A DNA stretch of 10,184 nt. Source: SYFY01 sp031385325. Its GTDB lineage: Bacteria > Pseudomonadota > Gammaproteobacteria > Pseudomonadales > Azotimanducaceae. Position numbers and translations under genes: made by a program. The DNA is taken from positions 1-10,184 of the forward strand of contig JANNBJ010000053.1 in NCBI GenBank assembly GCA_031385325.1, written 5' to 3'. The number at the start of each line of letters is the position of its first letter. The first letter of the stretch is position 1. The notes under the pieces were generated by a model, which saw only the letters and a list, made by a program, of their open reading frames with translations, had not been told where the DNA came from and did not search any database. Of the stretch, positions 1 through 5,982 are shown one piece after another.

Positions 1-1
1 T

Positions 2-181
2 AGCCCGGACTATTCATGAACATTCTGCTGCGGCTGTCGATATACGCGAAAACACAGGGCGTGCTCCTTCCAGGTGCTCGACGTACTGTAAAGTACGCCT
101 GCGCGCCTTACAGTCCGCGCCACCCTGTCTTTTCGCGCATCTCGGCACCCTCGCGACGAACCTTCATGAATAGTCCGGGCT
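2..181. repeat. Palindromic MITE/REP-like element with 19-bp terminal inverted repeats
   Basis: The left arm AGCCCGGACTATTCATGAA (2-20) is the exact reverse complement of the right arm at 163-181. Inside, 45-59 pairs with 123-137 with one mismatch, around nearly the same axis (about position 91). Smaller inverted repeats lie at the centre: a 5-bp stem with a 4-nt loop at 83-96, and ACTGTAA (85-91) against TTACAGT (108-114). The whole stretch could therefore fold into one long imperfect hairpin. No convincing protein is encoded, so it looks like a non-autonomous mobile repeat (MITE) or a large REP/BIME-type element. It begins at the window edge, so a left target-site duplication cannot be judged. 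It ends 18 nt past the stop of the minus-strand cysH operon, where a transcript would form a strong 3' structure. Confidence 0.75.
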
Positions 182-199
182 GGCAGTTCGCAGCCATGA

Positions 200-532
200 T
201 CAGACGAAATCGAGATCCGGATTTTGATGAAGCAAATCGCGGGCAGCTTCAACCTCCGAGGTCTTCGCCTTGAGCACGTCATTCACGAATTTGAAATAGA
301 CATCGAATATGCGTGTCGTAGCGCCATCTTCGACAACGAAGAACGGGGCTCTTTCCACTTGATGTTGGTTGGCGATGCGCATGCCTTCGCTATGCGCATC
401 GCGTTCATCGGCAATGACGATGCGATCGATCAGGTCGAGATAACCGTCGCGTTCCAGCCGCATCGAGACGTCTGCGCATTTCCCACATGGCTCACCGTTC
501 GCCAGAATTTTTTTGACGAAGGTGATGTGCAT
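200..532 (-). CDS. Small thioredoxin/glutaredoxin-fold protein with CGKC motif, downstream of cysH
   Basis: This 110-residue protein has an N-terminal redox motif, GEPCGKC (Cys16 and Cys19), and a probable cis-proline segment, RAPFF (Pro63 region). Both are expected of a compact thioredoxin or glutaredoxin fold. There is no signal peptide or membrane segment, so it should act in the cytoplasm. The ATG at 530-532 is only 4 nt after the cysH stop, so the two genes are almost certainly one transcript and may be translationally coupled; no clear Shine-Dalgarno precedes it. An in-frame start further upstream would run through the cysH sequence and is rejected. APS/PAPS reductases need a thioredoxin or glutaredoxin to reduce them each cycle, so the inferred role is a dedicated electron donor for CysH. 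A general thiol oxidoreductase role is possible. No specific family name is claimed. Confidence 0.8.
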   Translation of the reverse strand: MHITFVKKILANGEPCGKCADVSMRLERDGYLDLIDRIVIADERDAHSEGMRIANQHQVERAPFFVVEDGATTRIFDVYFKFVNDVLKAKTSEVEAARDLLHQNPDLDFV

Positions 533-536
533 GGGA

Positions 537-1271
537 TCAGCGATGGACGATCTTGACGACGTTCTGGGCGTGCAGACCGCATTCTTTCTGTGTGGCTTCT
601 TCCCACCACCATCGACCAGCACGCTCGTGTTCGTGTGGAGCAATGGCGCGAGTGCAAGGCTCGCATCCAATGGACACAAAACCGCGGTCATGCAGGGCGT
701 TATAGGGCACGTCATTGGTGCGGATGTACGACCACACATCCGCAGACGACCAGCCAGCCAACGGGTTGAACTTGGTCACGGTGTGATCGACCGTCGAAAA
801 GGCCTTGTCGGTCTGCTCGAGTGGCACGTCGATGCGCGTCACACTCTGATCACGGCGTTGTCCGGTGATCCAGGCGTCCAGGGTGGCCAGTTTTCTGCGC
901 AAGGGCATGATCTTGCGAACTCCGCAGCACTCGTTGTGGCCATCTTTGAAGAACGAGAACAGGCCTTTTTCGGAAACCAGGCGCTCGACAGCTGAGGCTT
1001 CGGGCATCAGCATTTCGATTTTCACGTTGTAACGCGAACGAACGTCTTCGATGAAACGGTAGGTTTCTGGATGCAGTCTGCCGGTGTCCAGGCTGAACAC
1101 ACCGACCTCGATTCCGAGGCGATGCGCCATGTCCAGAAGTACGACGTCTTCCGCGCCGCTGAAGGAGATGGCAATCTTGTCAGATGCGAATCGTGACGCC
1201 GCGTCCAGCAGGATGTCTTCCGGTGACGGTTCGTGCAGTTGAATGTGTGTACTTGGGTTGTCCATTGCCAT
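537..1271 (-). CDS. cysH: Assimilatory adenylyl-sulfate (APS/PAPS) reductase, [4Fe-4S] type
   Basis: The enzyme reduces adenylyl sulfate (or phosphoadenylyl sulfate) to sulfite with thiol reductant during assimilation of sulfate into cysteine, in the cytoplasm. From the ATG at 1269-1271 it has 244 residues. It shows the P-loop-like SFSGAED (36-42), the LDTGRLHPETYRF block, and both cysteine pairs that bind the iron-sulfur cluster: ECCG (Cys115-Cys116) and GCEPC (Cys203, Cys206). The C-terminal ECGLH carries the catalytic cysteine (Cys232). All four cluster cysteines are typical of the plant/Pseudomonas-type APS reductase, so APS is the likelier substrate, unlike the clusterless E. coli PAPS enzyme. 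A second ATG two codons downstream (1263-1265) has better spacing to a weak GGGA, and an upstream in-frame ATG at 1350-1352 is also open. It is divergent from thrH, as in Pseudomonas aeruginosa, where cysH and thrH are neighbours. Confidence 0.95.
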   Translation of the reverse strand: MAMDNPSTHIQLHEPSPEDILLDAASRFASDKIAISFSGAEDVVLLDMAHRLGIEVGVFSLDTGRLHPETYRFIEDVRSRYNVKIEMLMPEASAVERLVSEKGLFSFFKDGHNECCGVRKIMPLRRKLATLDAWITGQRRDQSVTRIDVPLEQTDKAFSTVDHTVTKFNPLAGWSSADVWSYIRTNDVPYNALHDRGFVSIGCEPCTRAIAPHEHERAGRWWWEEATQKECGLHAQNVVKIVHR

Positions 1272-1331
1272 TGTCCCGTCTGGTTCCCGTCTAAAGTTTG
1301 GTCGCGCGCTCGCTTGTGATCGCGGTTGCGG

Positions 1332-1361
1332 CTCACCTGAGTGAATCCTCATCAGGTTGAG
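1332..1361. repeat. Inverted repeat in the cysH-thrH divergent intergenic region
   Basis: CTCACCTGA (1332-1340) pairs with TCAGGTTGAG (1352-1361), with one bulged base and an 11-nt loop. It lies between the two divergent start sites, where an operator or leader hairpin could act. No known binding-site consensus is recognised. The right arm overlaps the most upstream possible cysH start (1350-1352), which is one reason to prefer the downstream start. A TATAAA at 1404-1409 could be a -10 element for thrH, but no acceptable -35 stands at the right distance, so it is not called separately. Confidence 0.35.
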
Positions 1362-1447
1362 TTCAGATTTAGCCAGGGCAGCGTAGCAATGCCGGATAAC
1401 GGTTATAAATACTGAGTGGCTATATGCTTAATCTGGCAGGTCGCTCT

Positions 1448-1456
1448 GGAGGGGAG
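1448..1456 (+). promoter_or_regulatory. Ribosome binding site supporting the TTG start of thrH
   Basis: GGAGGGGAG lies 6-10 nt before the TTG at 1463-1465, depending on which GGAG core is used. The ATG at 1424 has no comparable purine run upstream. Together with the fit to the ThrH N-terminus, this decides the start. Confidence 0.75.
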
Positions 1457-1462
1457 TCAGCA

Positions 1463-2062
1463 TTGGATATCGTGTGTCTGGATTTGGAAGGCGTTTTGAT
1501 CCCGGAGATCTGGCAAGCCGTCGCCCGTGAAGTGAATGAAGACCGGCTGCAGAAAACCACTCGAGATATCCCGGTTTATGACGACCTGATGCAGTATCGA
1601 CTGGCGATCATCGCTGAAATCGGTCTGTCCCTGACCACGATCCGGAAGGTCATCTCTCAACTCGATCTGCTGCCCGGCGCCGGTCGTTTCCTCGATCAGC
1701 TTCGGGCTGAATACCAGGTGGCCATCCTGTCGGACACGTTCTACGAATTCGGCATGCCTTTCATGGCCAAAATGGGGTTTCCGTTCCTGCTTTGCCACAA
1801 ACTGGTCATTACCAACGACATTATCACCGGCTATGCCCTCCGCCAACCGGACCCAAAACGGGCTTCCGTAAAGGCATTCCGCACCCTTCGGTACAACGTA
1901 ACGGCGGCTGGTGATTCCTATAACGATGTCCCCATGCTTGAAGAGGCCGATCGGGGCTTTTTCTTCTGCGCGCCGGATAACGTGATCAAGCAGTTTCCGC
2001 AATATCCGGTCACGACGTCTTACGATGAACTTCTGGCGCGCATCAAGGCCGGCCATCCGTGA
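1463..2062 (+). CDS. thrH: ThrH: phosphoserine phosphatase / homoserine phosphotransferase, HAD superfamily
   Basis: This HAD-superfamily enzyme closely follows Pseudomonas aeruginosa ThrH as I recall that sequence. ThrH dephosphorylates phosphoserine and can pass the phosphate to homoserine, touching serine and threonine synthesis. Counting from the TTG at 1463, motif I is CLDLEGVLIPEIW (nucleophile Asp7, with Glu9 in place of the usual second Asp, as in ThrH). Motif II is ILSDTFYEF, the motif III lysine lies in DPKR, and motif IV is GDSYND. The ORF is open from an ATG at 1424, but that would add 13 non-conserved residues. The TTG at 1463 has a strong purine-rich Shine-Dalgarno (GGAGGGGAG, 1448-1456) at good spacing, and starting there reproduces the family N-terminus. 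The product is 199 residues, near the family length of about 205. The gene is divergent from cysH; no terminator is evident after it. Confidence 0.93.
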   Translation: MDIVCLDLEGVLIPEIWQAVAREVNEDRLQKTTRDIPVYDDLMQYRLAIIAEIGLSLTTIRKVISQLDLLPGAGRFLDQLRAEYQVAILSDTFYEFGMPFMAKMGFPFLLCHKLVITNDIITGYALRQPDPKRASVKAFRTLRYNVTAAGDSYNDVPMLEEADRGFFFCAPDNVIKQFPQYPVTTSYDELLARIKAGHP

Positions 2063-2163
2063 TCTGGACCACCCGACAGGGCAGGCTCCAGGGGTAAGGA
2101 CCACGTTCCAATGCGTCGAAAAGCTTGCACCGATAATCCTGCCTTCCGTCAGAAAGAGCGATC

Positions 2164-2173
2164 TTGTATACAA
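2164..2173. promoter_or_regulatory. Operator-like palindrome TTGTATACAA, upstream copy
   Basis: TTGTATACAA is a perfect 10-bp palindrome just upstream of the candidate gntR promoter. Sites with TTGT/ACAA half-sites around a short centre are typical for FadR-type GntR regulators; for example, the malonate regulator MatR is reported to use a similar TTGTATACA-type site. A second copy with the same half-sites (TTGTCAACAA) stands at 2226-2235, which makes chance less likely. Confidence 0.6.
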
Positions 2174-2180
2174 AATATGC

Positions 2181-2209
2181 TTGACTGAGTCATATTCGAC
2201 GAATAACGT
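2181..2209 (+). promoter_or_regulatory. Candidate sigma-70 promoter for gntR-prpBC
   Basis: TTGACT (2181-2186) matches the -35 consensus at five of six bases. A weak -10, TAACGT (2204-2209), follows after exactly 17 nt. Transcription would then begin near 2215-2217. The -35 is overlapped by an 11-bp perfect palindrome, TGACTGAGTCA (2182-2192), a further possible protein-binding site. The two TTGT-N2-ACAA palindromes flank this promoter. Because the -10 is poor, the call rests mainly on the -35, the spacing and the context. Confidence 0.45.
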
Positions 2210-2225
2210 GTTTTGGACTCACCTA

Positions 2226-2235
2226 TTGTCAACAA
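2226..2235. promoter_or_regulatory. Operator-like palindrome TTGTCAACAA, downstream copy
   Basis: TTGTCAACAA has the same half-sites as the upstream palindrome at 2164-2173, and the symmetry extends one base each way (ATTGT-CA-ACAAT, 2225-2236). The centres of the two copies are 62 bp apart, close to six helical turns, so both would face the same side of the DNA. It ends two bases before the likely GTG start of gntR and lies just past the predicted transcription start, a suitable place for repression. Confidence 0.55.
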
Positions 2236-2237
2236 TC

Positions 2238-2918
2238 GTGGCTGAACCGACACAGCTGATTTCAGGCGCAACACTGGCTGAGCAAGTCATGGCAGCGCTT
2301 CAGCGCGCCATCGTGACCGGAGAGTTTTCGCCTGGCACCAAACTCAGCGAAACCGATCTTGCCAAGCGGTTTGGGGTCAGTCGTGGACCACTGCGAGAAG
2401 CCATACGCAGACTGGAGATTCGTCGGCTGCTGACCGTTGTCCCGAATGTCGGAGCACGCGTGGTTTCGCTCGACAATCAGCAGCTCGTTGAACTGTTTGA
2501 AACCCGGGAAGCGCTTGAAGGCCAGGCCGCCCGACTGGCGGCCGAGCGGATGAGCGATCAGGCCATTGCCGATTTACAGGGGTTGCTTGATCGACACGCC
2601 GCTGTCATTTCGGCTGCCGACGGTCGCGCGTACTATCAGGAAGAGGGCGACTACGATTTCCACTATCGCATTGCCCATGGTTCGGGCAATTCGCTATTGG
2701 CAGGAATTCTTCTCGATGATCTTTATCAGCTGCTGCGCATGTATCGATTTCGGTTGTCGGCGGCGCATGGGCGGGCTGAACAGGCGTTGCTCGAACACCG
2801 TCAGATCCTCGCCGCGATTTCCGAACGTGATGGTCCGTTGGCCGAACTGTTGATGCGGCGGCACATTGCCCGTGGCCGTAATCGACTTGCCGGGCAGGTC
2901 GAAGTTGACCAGGAATGA
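2238..2918 (+). CDS. GntR family (FadR/FCD subfamily) regulator, probable control of the methylcitrate genes
   Basis: From the GTG at 2238 the protein has 226 residues, normal for FCD-type GntR regulators. The N-terminal winged helix-turn-helix spans about 12-78, with the recognition region SETDLAKRFGVSRGPLREAI (37-56). The all-helical FCD ligand-binding domain follows (about 84-215). Its likely metal-site residues are Asp138 and His142 (DYDFH), His187 and His209, so a small carboxylate effector is expected. The reading frame is open back to 2025, but that extension overlaps thrH and the operator region. No good Shine-Dalgarno marks the start; TTG at 2226 is an alternative. It precedes prpB by 58 nt in the same direction. 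A GntR gene ahead of prpB is the Pseudomonas-type arrangement, so the inferred role is a repressor of prpBC and of itself, released by a methylcitrate-pathway acid. Confidence 0.88.
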   Translation: MAEPTQLISGATLAEQVMAALQRAIVTGEFSPGTKLSETDLAKRFGVSRGPLREAIRRLEIRRLLTVVPNVGARVVSLDNQQLVELFETREALEGQAARLAAERMSDQAIADLQGLLDRHAAVISAADGRAYYQEEGDYDFHYRIAHGSGNSLLAGILLDDLYQLLRMYRFRLSAAHGRAEQALLEHRQILAAISERDGPLAELLMRRHIARGRNRLAGQVEVDQE

Positions 2919-2976
2919 GCGCGATCCCATTGATCTATATTCATAAACTATCCAAACCTCACAGGAGATCGAACTC

Positions 2977-3858
2977 ATGAGTGCAGGACGAAAGCTTCGT
3001 GTAGCCATCGCCGCCGAAAAACCACTGCAGATTCCCGGCGCCATCAACGCCTATGCGGCGATGCTCGCGGAGCACAGCGGGTTCAAGGCGATCTATCTGT
3101 CCGGCGCGGGAATTGCCAACGCATCCTACGGGCTGCCGGATCTGGGCATGACCAGCATGAATGACGTCCTGGAAGACGTCCGGCGGGTAACCGCCGCATG
3201 CAGCCTGCCGCTGCTGGTGGATATCGACACTGGATGGGGTGGGGCGTTCAACATCAGCCGCACCATCAAGGAAATGATCAGCGCCGGTGCTGGCGCCGTC
3301 CATATCGAAGACCAGGTTGCACAGAAACGATGTGGTCATCGTCCGAACAAGGAAATCGTCTCCATCGATGAAATGTGTGATCGGATCAAAGCGGCGGTGG
3401 ATGCGAAGACCGATCCGGATTTTGTGGTAATGGCTCGAACAGACGCATTGGCTGTTGATGGATTCAACGCAGTGATTGAGCGTGCCGGACGATTTGTCGA
3501 AGCCGGCGCCGACGCGATCTTCGCCGAAGCCATGACCGATATCGACATGTACAAGCCAGTGGTAGAGGTTGCCCGCGTACCGGTTCTGGCGAACCTGACG
3601 GAATTCGGACAGACGCCTTTGTATACTGTGGACCAGCTTCGGGAGGTGGGTATCAGCATGGCGCTCTATCCGCTCTCCGCGTTTCGGGCCATGAGCAAGG
3701 CCGCACTGGCGGTTTACTCGGCCATTCGCAACGAAGGCACACAAGCTTCGGTGGTCAACCTCATGCAGACCCGCATGGACCTGTACGATCACCTGGGCTA
3801 TCACGAATACGAAAAAAAGCTCGATGAGCTGTTTCAGAGCAACCGGGGGGCAAACTGA
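2977..3858 (+). CDS. prpB: 2-methylisocitrate lyase
   Basis: PrpB splits 2-methylisocitrate into pyruvate and succinate, the last step of the methylcitrate cycle for propionyl-CoA disposal, in the cytoplasm. The 293-residue product has the full family length. It shows the isocitrate lyase/PEP mutase barrel features: the Mg-binding stretch VDIDTGWGG (Asp82, Asp84), the IEDQ segment (110-113) and the lyase signature KRCGHRPNK (117-125) with catalytic Cys119. It continues through MARTDA (152-157). KRCGH and the length separate PrpB from oxaloacetate decarboxylase-like and PEP mutase relatives. AGGAG (2963-2967) lies 9 nt before the ATG. Its stop overlaps the prpC start by one base, so the two are co-translated. 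No convincing promoter was found in the 58 nt after gntR. Confidence 0.96.
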   Translation: MSAGRKLRVAIAAEKPLQIPGAINAYAAMLAEHSGFKAIYLSGAGIANASYGLPDLGMTSMNDVLEDVRRVTAACSLPLLVDIDTGWGGAFNISRTIKEMISAGAGAVHIEDQVAQKRCGHRPNKEIVSIDEMCDRIKAAVDAKTDPDFVVMARTDALAVDGFNAVIERAGRFVEAGADAIFAEAMTDIDMYKPVVEVARVPVLANLTEFGQTPLYTVDQLREVGISMALYPLSAFRAMSKAALAVYSAIRNEGTQASVVNLMQTRMDLYDHLGYHEYEKKLDELFQSNRGAN

Positions 3859-4982
3859 TGGTAGAGAAAAAACTGGGTGGCGCTGGGCTACGGGGCCAGA
3901 GTGCCGGCGATACCGCACTGTGTACGGTCGGCAAGACGGGCACCGGCCTGACGTACCGTGGTTACGATATTTCCGATCTGGCCAGAAACGCCGGATTTGA
4001 AGAGGTTGCCTATCTGATCTTCTACGGCGAGTTGCCCAATGCTGCACAGCTTGCGGCTTACAAGAAGGAGCTGAAGTCGCAGCGAAAGCTGCCCACGACG
4101 CTGCTCGAAGTGCTGGAGCGAATTCCGGCGTCTGCTCATCCAATGGATGTGATGCGGACCGGTTGTTCGATGCTCGGCAATCTGGAGCCGGAAGGTGATT
4201 TTTCCCAACAGCAGAAGGTTGCGAATCGTCTGCTGGCAACACTGCCCGGCATCATCAACTACTGGTATCGCTTCACCCACGAGGGCGTACGTATTGATAC
4301 CGAGTCGGACGAAGACACTCTGGCCGGTCACTTCCTGAAGACGTTGTCCGGCAAGACACCCAGTGCACTGCATCGGCAGGTGATGGACGTGTCGCTCATC
4401 CTCTACGCAGAGCATGAGTTCAATGCATCAACCTTCACCGCGCGAGTCTGTGCATCAACCCTGTCGGACATGCACTCCTGTGTCACCGGAGCTATTGGTT
4501 CGCTGCGTGGACCGCTGCATGGCGGTGCCAACGAAGCGGCAATGGAACTGATCGAGAAGTTCCAGTCGGCCGAACAGGCAACACAAGGTGTTCTCGACAT
4601 GCTCATCCGCAAGGACAAGATCATGGGCTTTGGCCATGCGATCTACCGCACGTCGGATCCACGCAATGTCATCATCAAACAGTGGGCTGAAAAACTCGCG
4701 AACGAAGTGGGGGACAAGGTGCTGTACCCCGTGTCGTGTGCGATTGAAAAAGTGATGTGGGACCAGAAGGAACTGTTTGCCAATGCAGACTTTTTCCACG
4801 CCGCAACCTACAACTTCATGGGCATCCCGACCAAACTCTTCACCCCGATTTTCGTGTGTTCACGTGTCAGTGGGTGGGCCGCCCACGTCATGGAGCAGCG
4901 CAGCAATAACCGCATCATTCGTCCCAGCGCGGACTATATCGGACCTGCTCCACGCAAACTGGCCCCCATCGCCAATCGATGA
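3858..4982 (+). CDS. prpC: 2-methylcitrate synthase
   Basis: PrpC condenses propionyl-CoA with oxaloacetate to 2-methylcitrate, the entry step of the methylcitrate cycle. The product has 374 residues, the short form typical of 2-methylcitrate synthases rather than the roughly 430-residue Gram-negative citrate synthase. The conserved catalytic elements of the citrate synthase fold are present: GPLHGGANE with His221, MGFGHAIYR with His260, and the catalytic aspartate in NADFFHA (Asp311). The C-terminal VSGWAAHVMEQ and RPSADYIGP blocks are intact. The ATG shares its A with the TGA of prpB. Its place directly after prpB supports methylcitrate rather than citrate synthase; some PrpC enzymes also accept acetyl-CoA. 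Unlike the usual operons, no prpD or acnD/prpF follows; the next gene is a dehydrogenase after an 85-nt gap. Confidence 0.95.
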   Translation: MVEKKLGGAGLRGQSAGDTALCTVGKTGTGLTYRGYDISDLARNAGFEEVAYLIFYGELPNAAQLAAYKKELKSQRKLPTTLLEVLERIPASAHPMDVMRTGCSMLGNLEPEGDFSQQQKVANRLLATLPGIINYWYRFTHEGVRIDTESDEDTLAGHFLKTLSGKTPSALHRQVMDVSLILYAEHEFNASTFTARVCASTLSDMHSCVTGAIGSLRGPLHGGANEAAMELIEKFQSAEQATQGVLDMLIRKDKIMGFGHAIYRTSDPRNVIIKQWAEKLANEVGDKVLYPVSCAIEKVMWDQKELFANADFFHAATYNFMGIPTKLFTPIFVCSRVSGWAAHVMEQRSNNRIIRPSADYIGPAPRKLAPIANR

Positions 4983-4991
4983 TCGATCCGC

Positions 4992-5021
4992 CAGCGCCGG
5001 GTAGCTCGCCGCCCGGTGTTG
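4992..5021 (+). other. GC-rich hairpin between prpC and the dehydrogenase gene
   Basis: Positions 4992-5001 can pair with 5012-5021 in a 10-bp stem (two G-U wobbles in RNA) with a 10-nt loop. It starts 10 nt after the prpC stop. No T-run follows, so it is not a standard intrinsic terminator. It could protect the prpBC message, pause transcription or partly uncouple expression of the downstream gene. Confidence 0.45.
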
Positions 5022-5023
5022 TT

Positions 5024-5062
5024 GGAGGAAGGAAGGAGGAGGGAAGAGGGAGGAGAGAGGAG
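5024..5062 (+). other. 39-nt uninterrupted polypurine tract / multiple Shine-Dalgarno leader
   Basis: Every base from 5024 to 5062 is G or A, built from irregular GGA, GGAA and GAG units. It runs right up to the start of the dehydrogenase gene and offers several overlapping Shine-Dalgarno cores; the last, AGGAG (5058-5062), is 5 nt from the ATG at 5068. A long homopurine run is unusual in this otherwise balanced sequence and may be prone to slippage or unusual DNA structure. Confidence 0.7.
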
Positions 5063-5067
5063 TGACG

Positions 5068-5946
5068 ATGCAGGATTTCAACAACAAGGTTGCGTTTGTA
5101 ACCGGGGCAGCCAGCGGTATTGGCCTCGGCATGACCAAAGCGTTTGTTCGCGCCGGCATGCGGGTGATGATGGCTGACATTGAGAGCAAAGCTCTGTCAT
5201 CGGCCGCAGAACGAGTTCGTGCAGAGTGTTCCCCGAAGGACGCAAGTTCGATCAGCACCCTCGTCTGTGACGTGTCAGATCGTGCCTCAGTGTTCGCAGC
5301 GGCAGATCAGACGCTGCGGACATTCAACAAGGTTCACGTCGTGTGCAATAACGCCGGAGTGACCAGCGGTGGCCTCATGGAGGAGTGTTCCGAAGGTGAC
5401 TGGAGCTGGGTCATCGGTGTGAACTACCTTGGTGTGCTGCATGGATGTCAGGCATTTCTGCCCCACATCAAACGCCAACAGGAAGGTGGACACGTGGTCA
5501 ACACCTCGTCCATGGCTGGGGTGCTGGGAGGTATGCCCGCATGGGGGCCATACAATTCCACCAAGTACGCAGTCGTGGGGCTCACCGAGGTGTTGCGGCA
5601 GGAAGGTCGTACCGGTGGTTTCGGCGCGTCCGTCCTGTGTCCAGGTGGTGTCAATACCAACATTTTCGAAGCGCCGCGCAATCGACCCTCACGTTTTGGT
5701 CCGCAGGAATCGGTGGTAGCCGACAAGATGACCGCCGATGACATCACCAAGGGCATCAACCCGGATATCGTCGGTCGTCTGGTGCTGGAAGCAATCCAGG
5801 CGGATCGACAGTTCATCTTCACCGATCCCAGACTGCGGTCGCGAGTGGAACGACGACACGAAAAAATGATGGCCGATTTTCAGTGGGCGGCGGAGTCAAA
5901 CGCCCTGGTCAGTGCAGGCGCGCCAGGTGCAAAGCTTTCTGGCTGA
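5068..5946 (+). CDS. Short-chain dehydrogenase/reductase (classical SDR), substrate unknown
   Basis: This is a classical SDR with one Rossmann domain and a NAD(P)-dependent alcohol/ketone oxidoreductase role. Numbered from the ATG at 5068 (292 residues), it has the cofactor motif TGAASGIG (12-19) and an aspartate at the end of the second strand (ADIES, Asp37) that favours NAD over NADP. It also has NNAG (94-97) and the catalytic Ser147, Tyr162 and Lys166 (YNSTK). The length is slightly above the usual 250 because of a charged C-terminal tail. A GTG two codons upstream (5062) is an equally plausible start. It lies 85 nt after prpC and probably shares its transcript, where other bacteria carry a dehydratase gene. 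An SDR cannot replace that dehydratase, so its link to propionate metabolism is unproven. The substrate cannot be read from the sequence. Confidence 0.9.
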   Translation: MQDFNNKVAFVTGAASGIGLGMTKAFVRAGMRVMMADIESKALSSAAERVRAECSPKDASSISTLVCDVSDRASVFAAADQTLRTFNKVHVVCNNAGVTSGGLMEECSEGDWSWVIGVNYLGVLHGCQAFLPHIKRQQEGGHVVNTSSMAGVLGGMPAWGPYNSTKYAVVGLTEVLRQEGRTGGFGASVLCPGGVNTNIFEAPRNRPSRFGPQESVVADKMTADDITKGINPDIVGRLVLEAIQADRQFIFTDPRLRSRVERRHEKMMADFQWAAESNALVSAGAPGAKLSG

Positions 5947-5982
5947 ACCCGCACTGACAGAAAAGGGCCTAGAATTTTCAGG

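Noticed and set aside
16..273. Open frames on both strands across the palindromic element (about 85-90 codons)
   Set aside because: They cover an inverted-repeat structure, overlap each other and the thioredoxin-like gene, and the translations are low-complexity and arginine-rich with no recognisable domain.
533..739. Upstream extension of the thioredoxin-like gene to an ATG at 739
   Set aside because: The extra 69 residues are an out-of-frame reading of the cysH 3' end; the homologous fold starts at the ATG at 530-532.
2063..2163. Terminator for thrH
   Set aside because: No stable stem followed by a T-run was found; the GGCAGG/CCTGCC match here is about 60 nt apart and not convincing.
2025..2237. 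N-terminal extension of the GntR regulator to the ATG at 2025
   Set aside because: It overlaps the end of thrH, adds about 71 residues not expected in FCD regulators and would place the operator-like palindromes inside the gene.
2919..2976. Possible separate prpB promoter (TTGACC at 2905, TATATT at 2936)
   Set aside because: The two hexamers are 25 nt apart, too far for a sigma-70 promoter, and no TTGT-N2-ACAA site is present.
2959..4242. Long minus-strand open frame opposite prpB and prpC (427 codons)
   Set aside because: It is a shadow of two confidently identified genes; the translation has no recognisable domain and the composition of a reverse-frame artefact.
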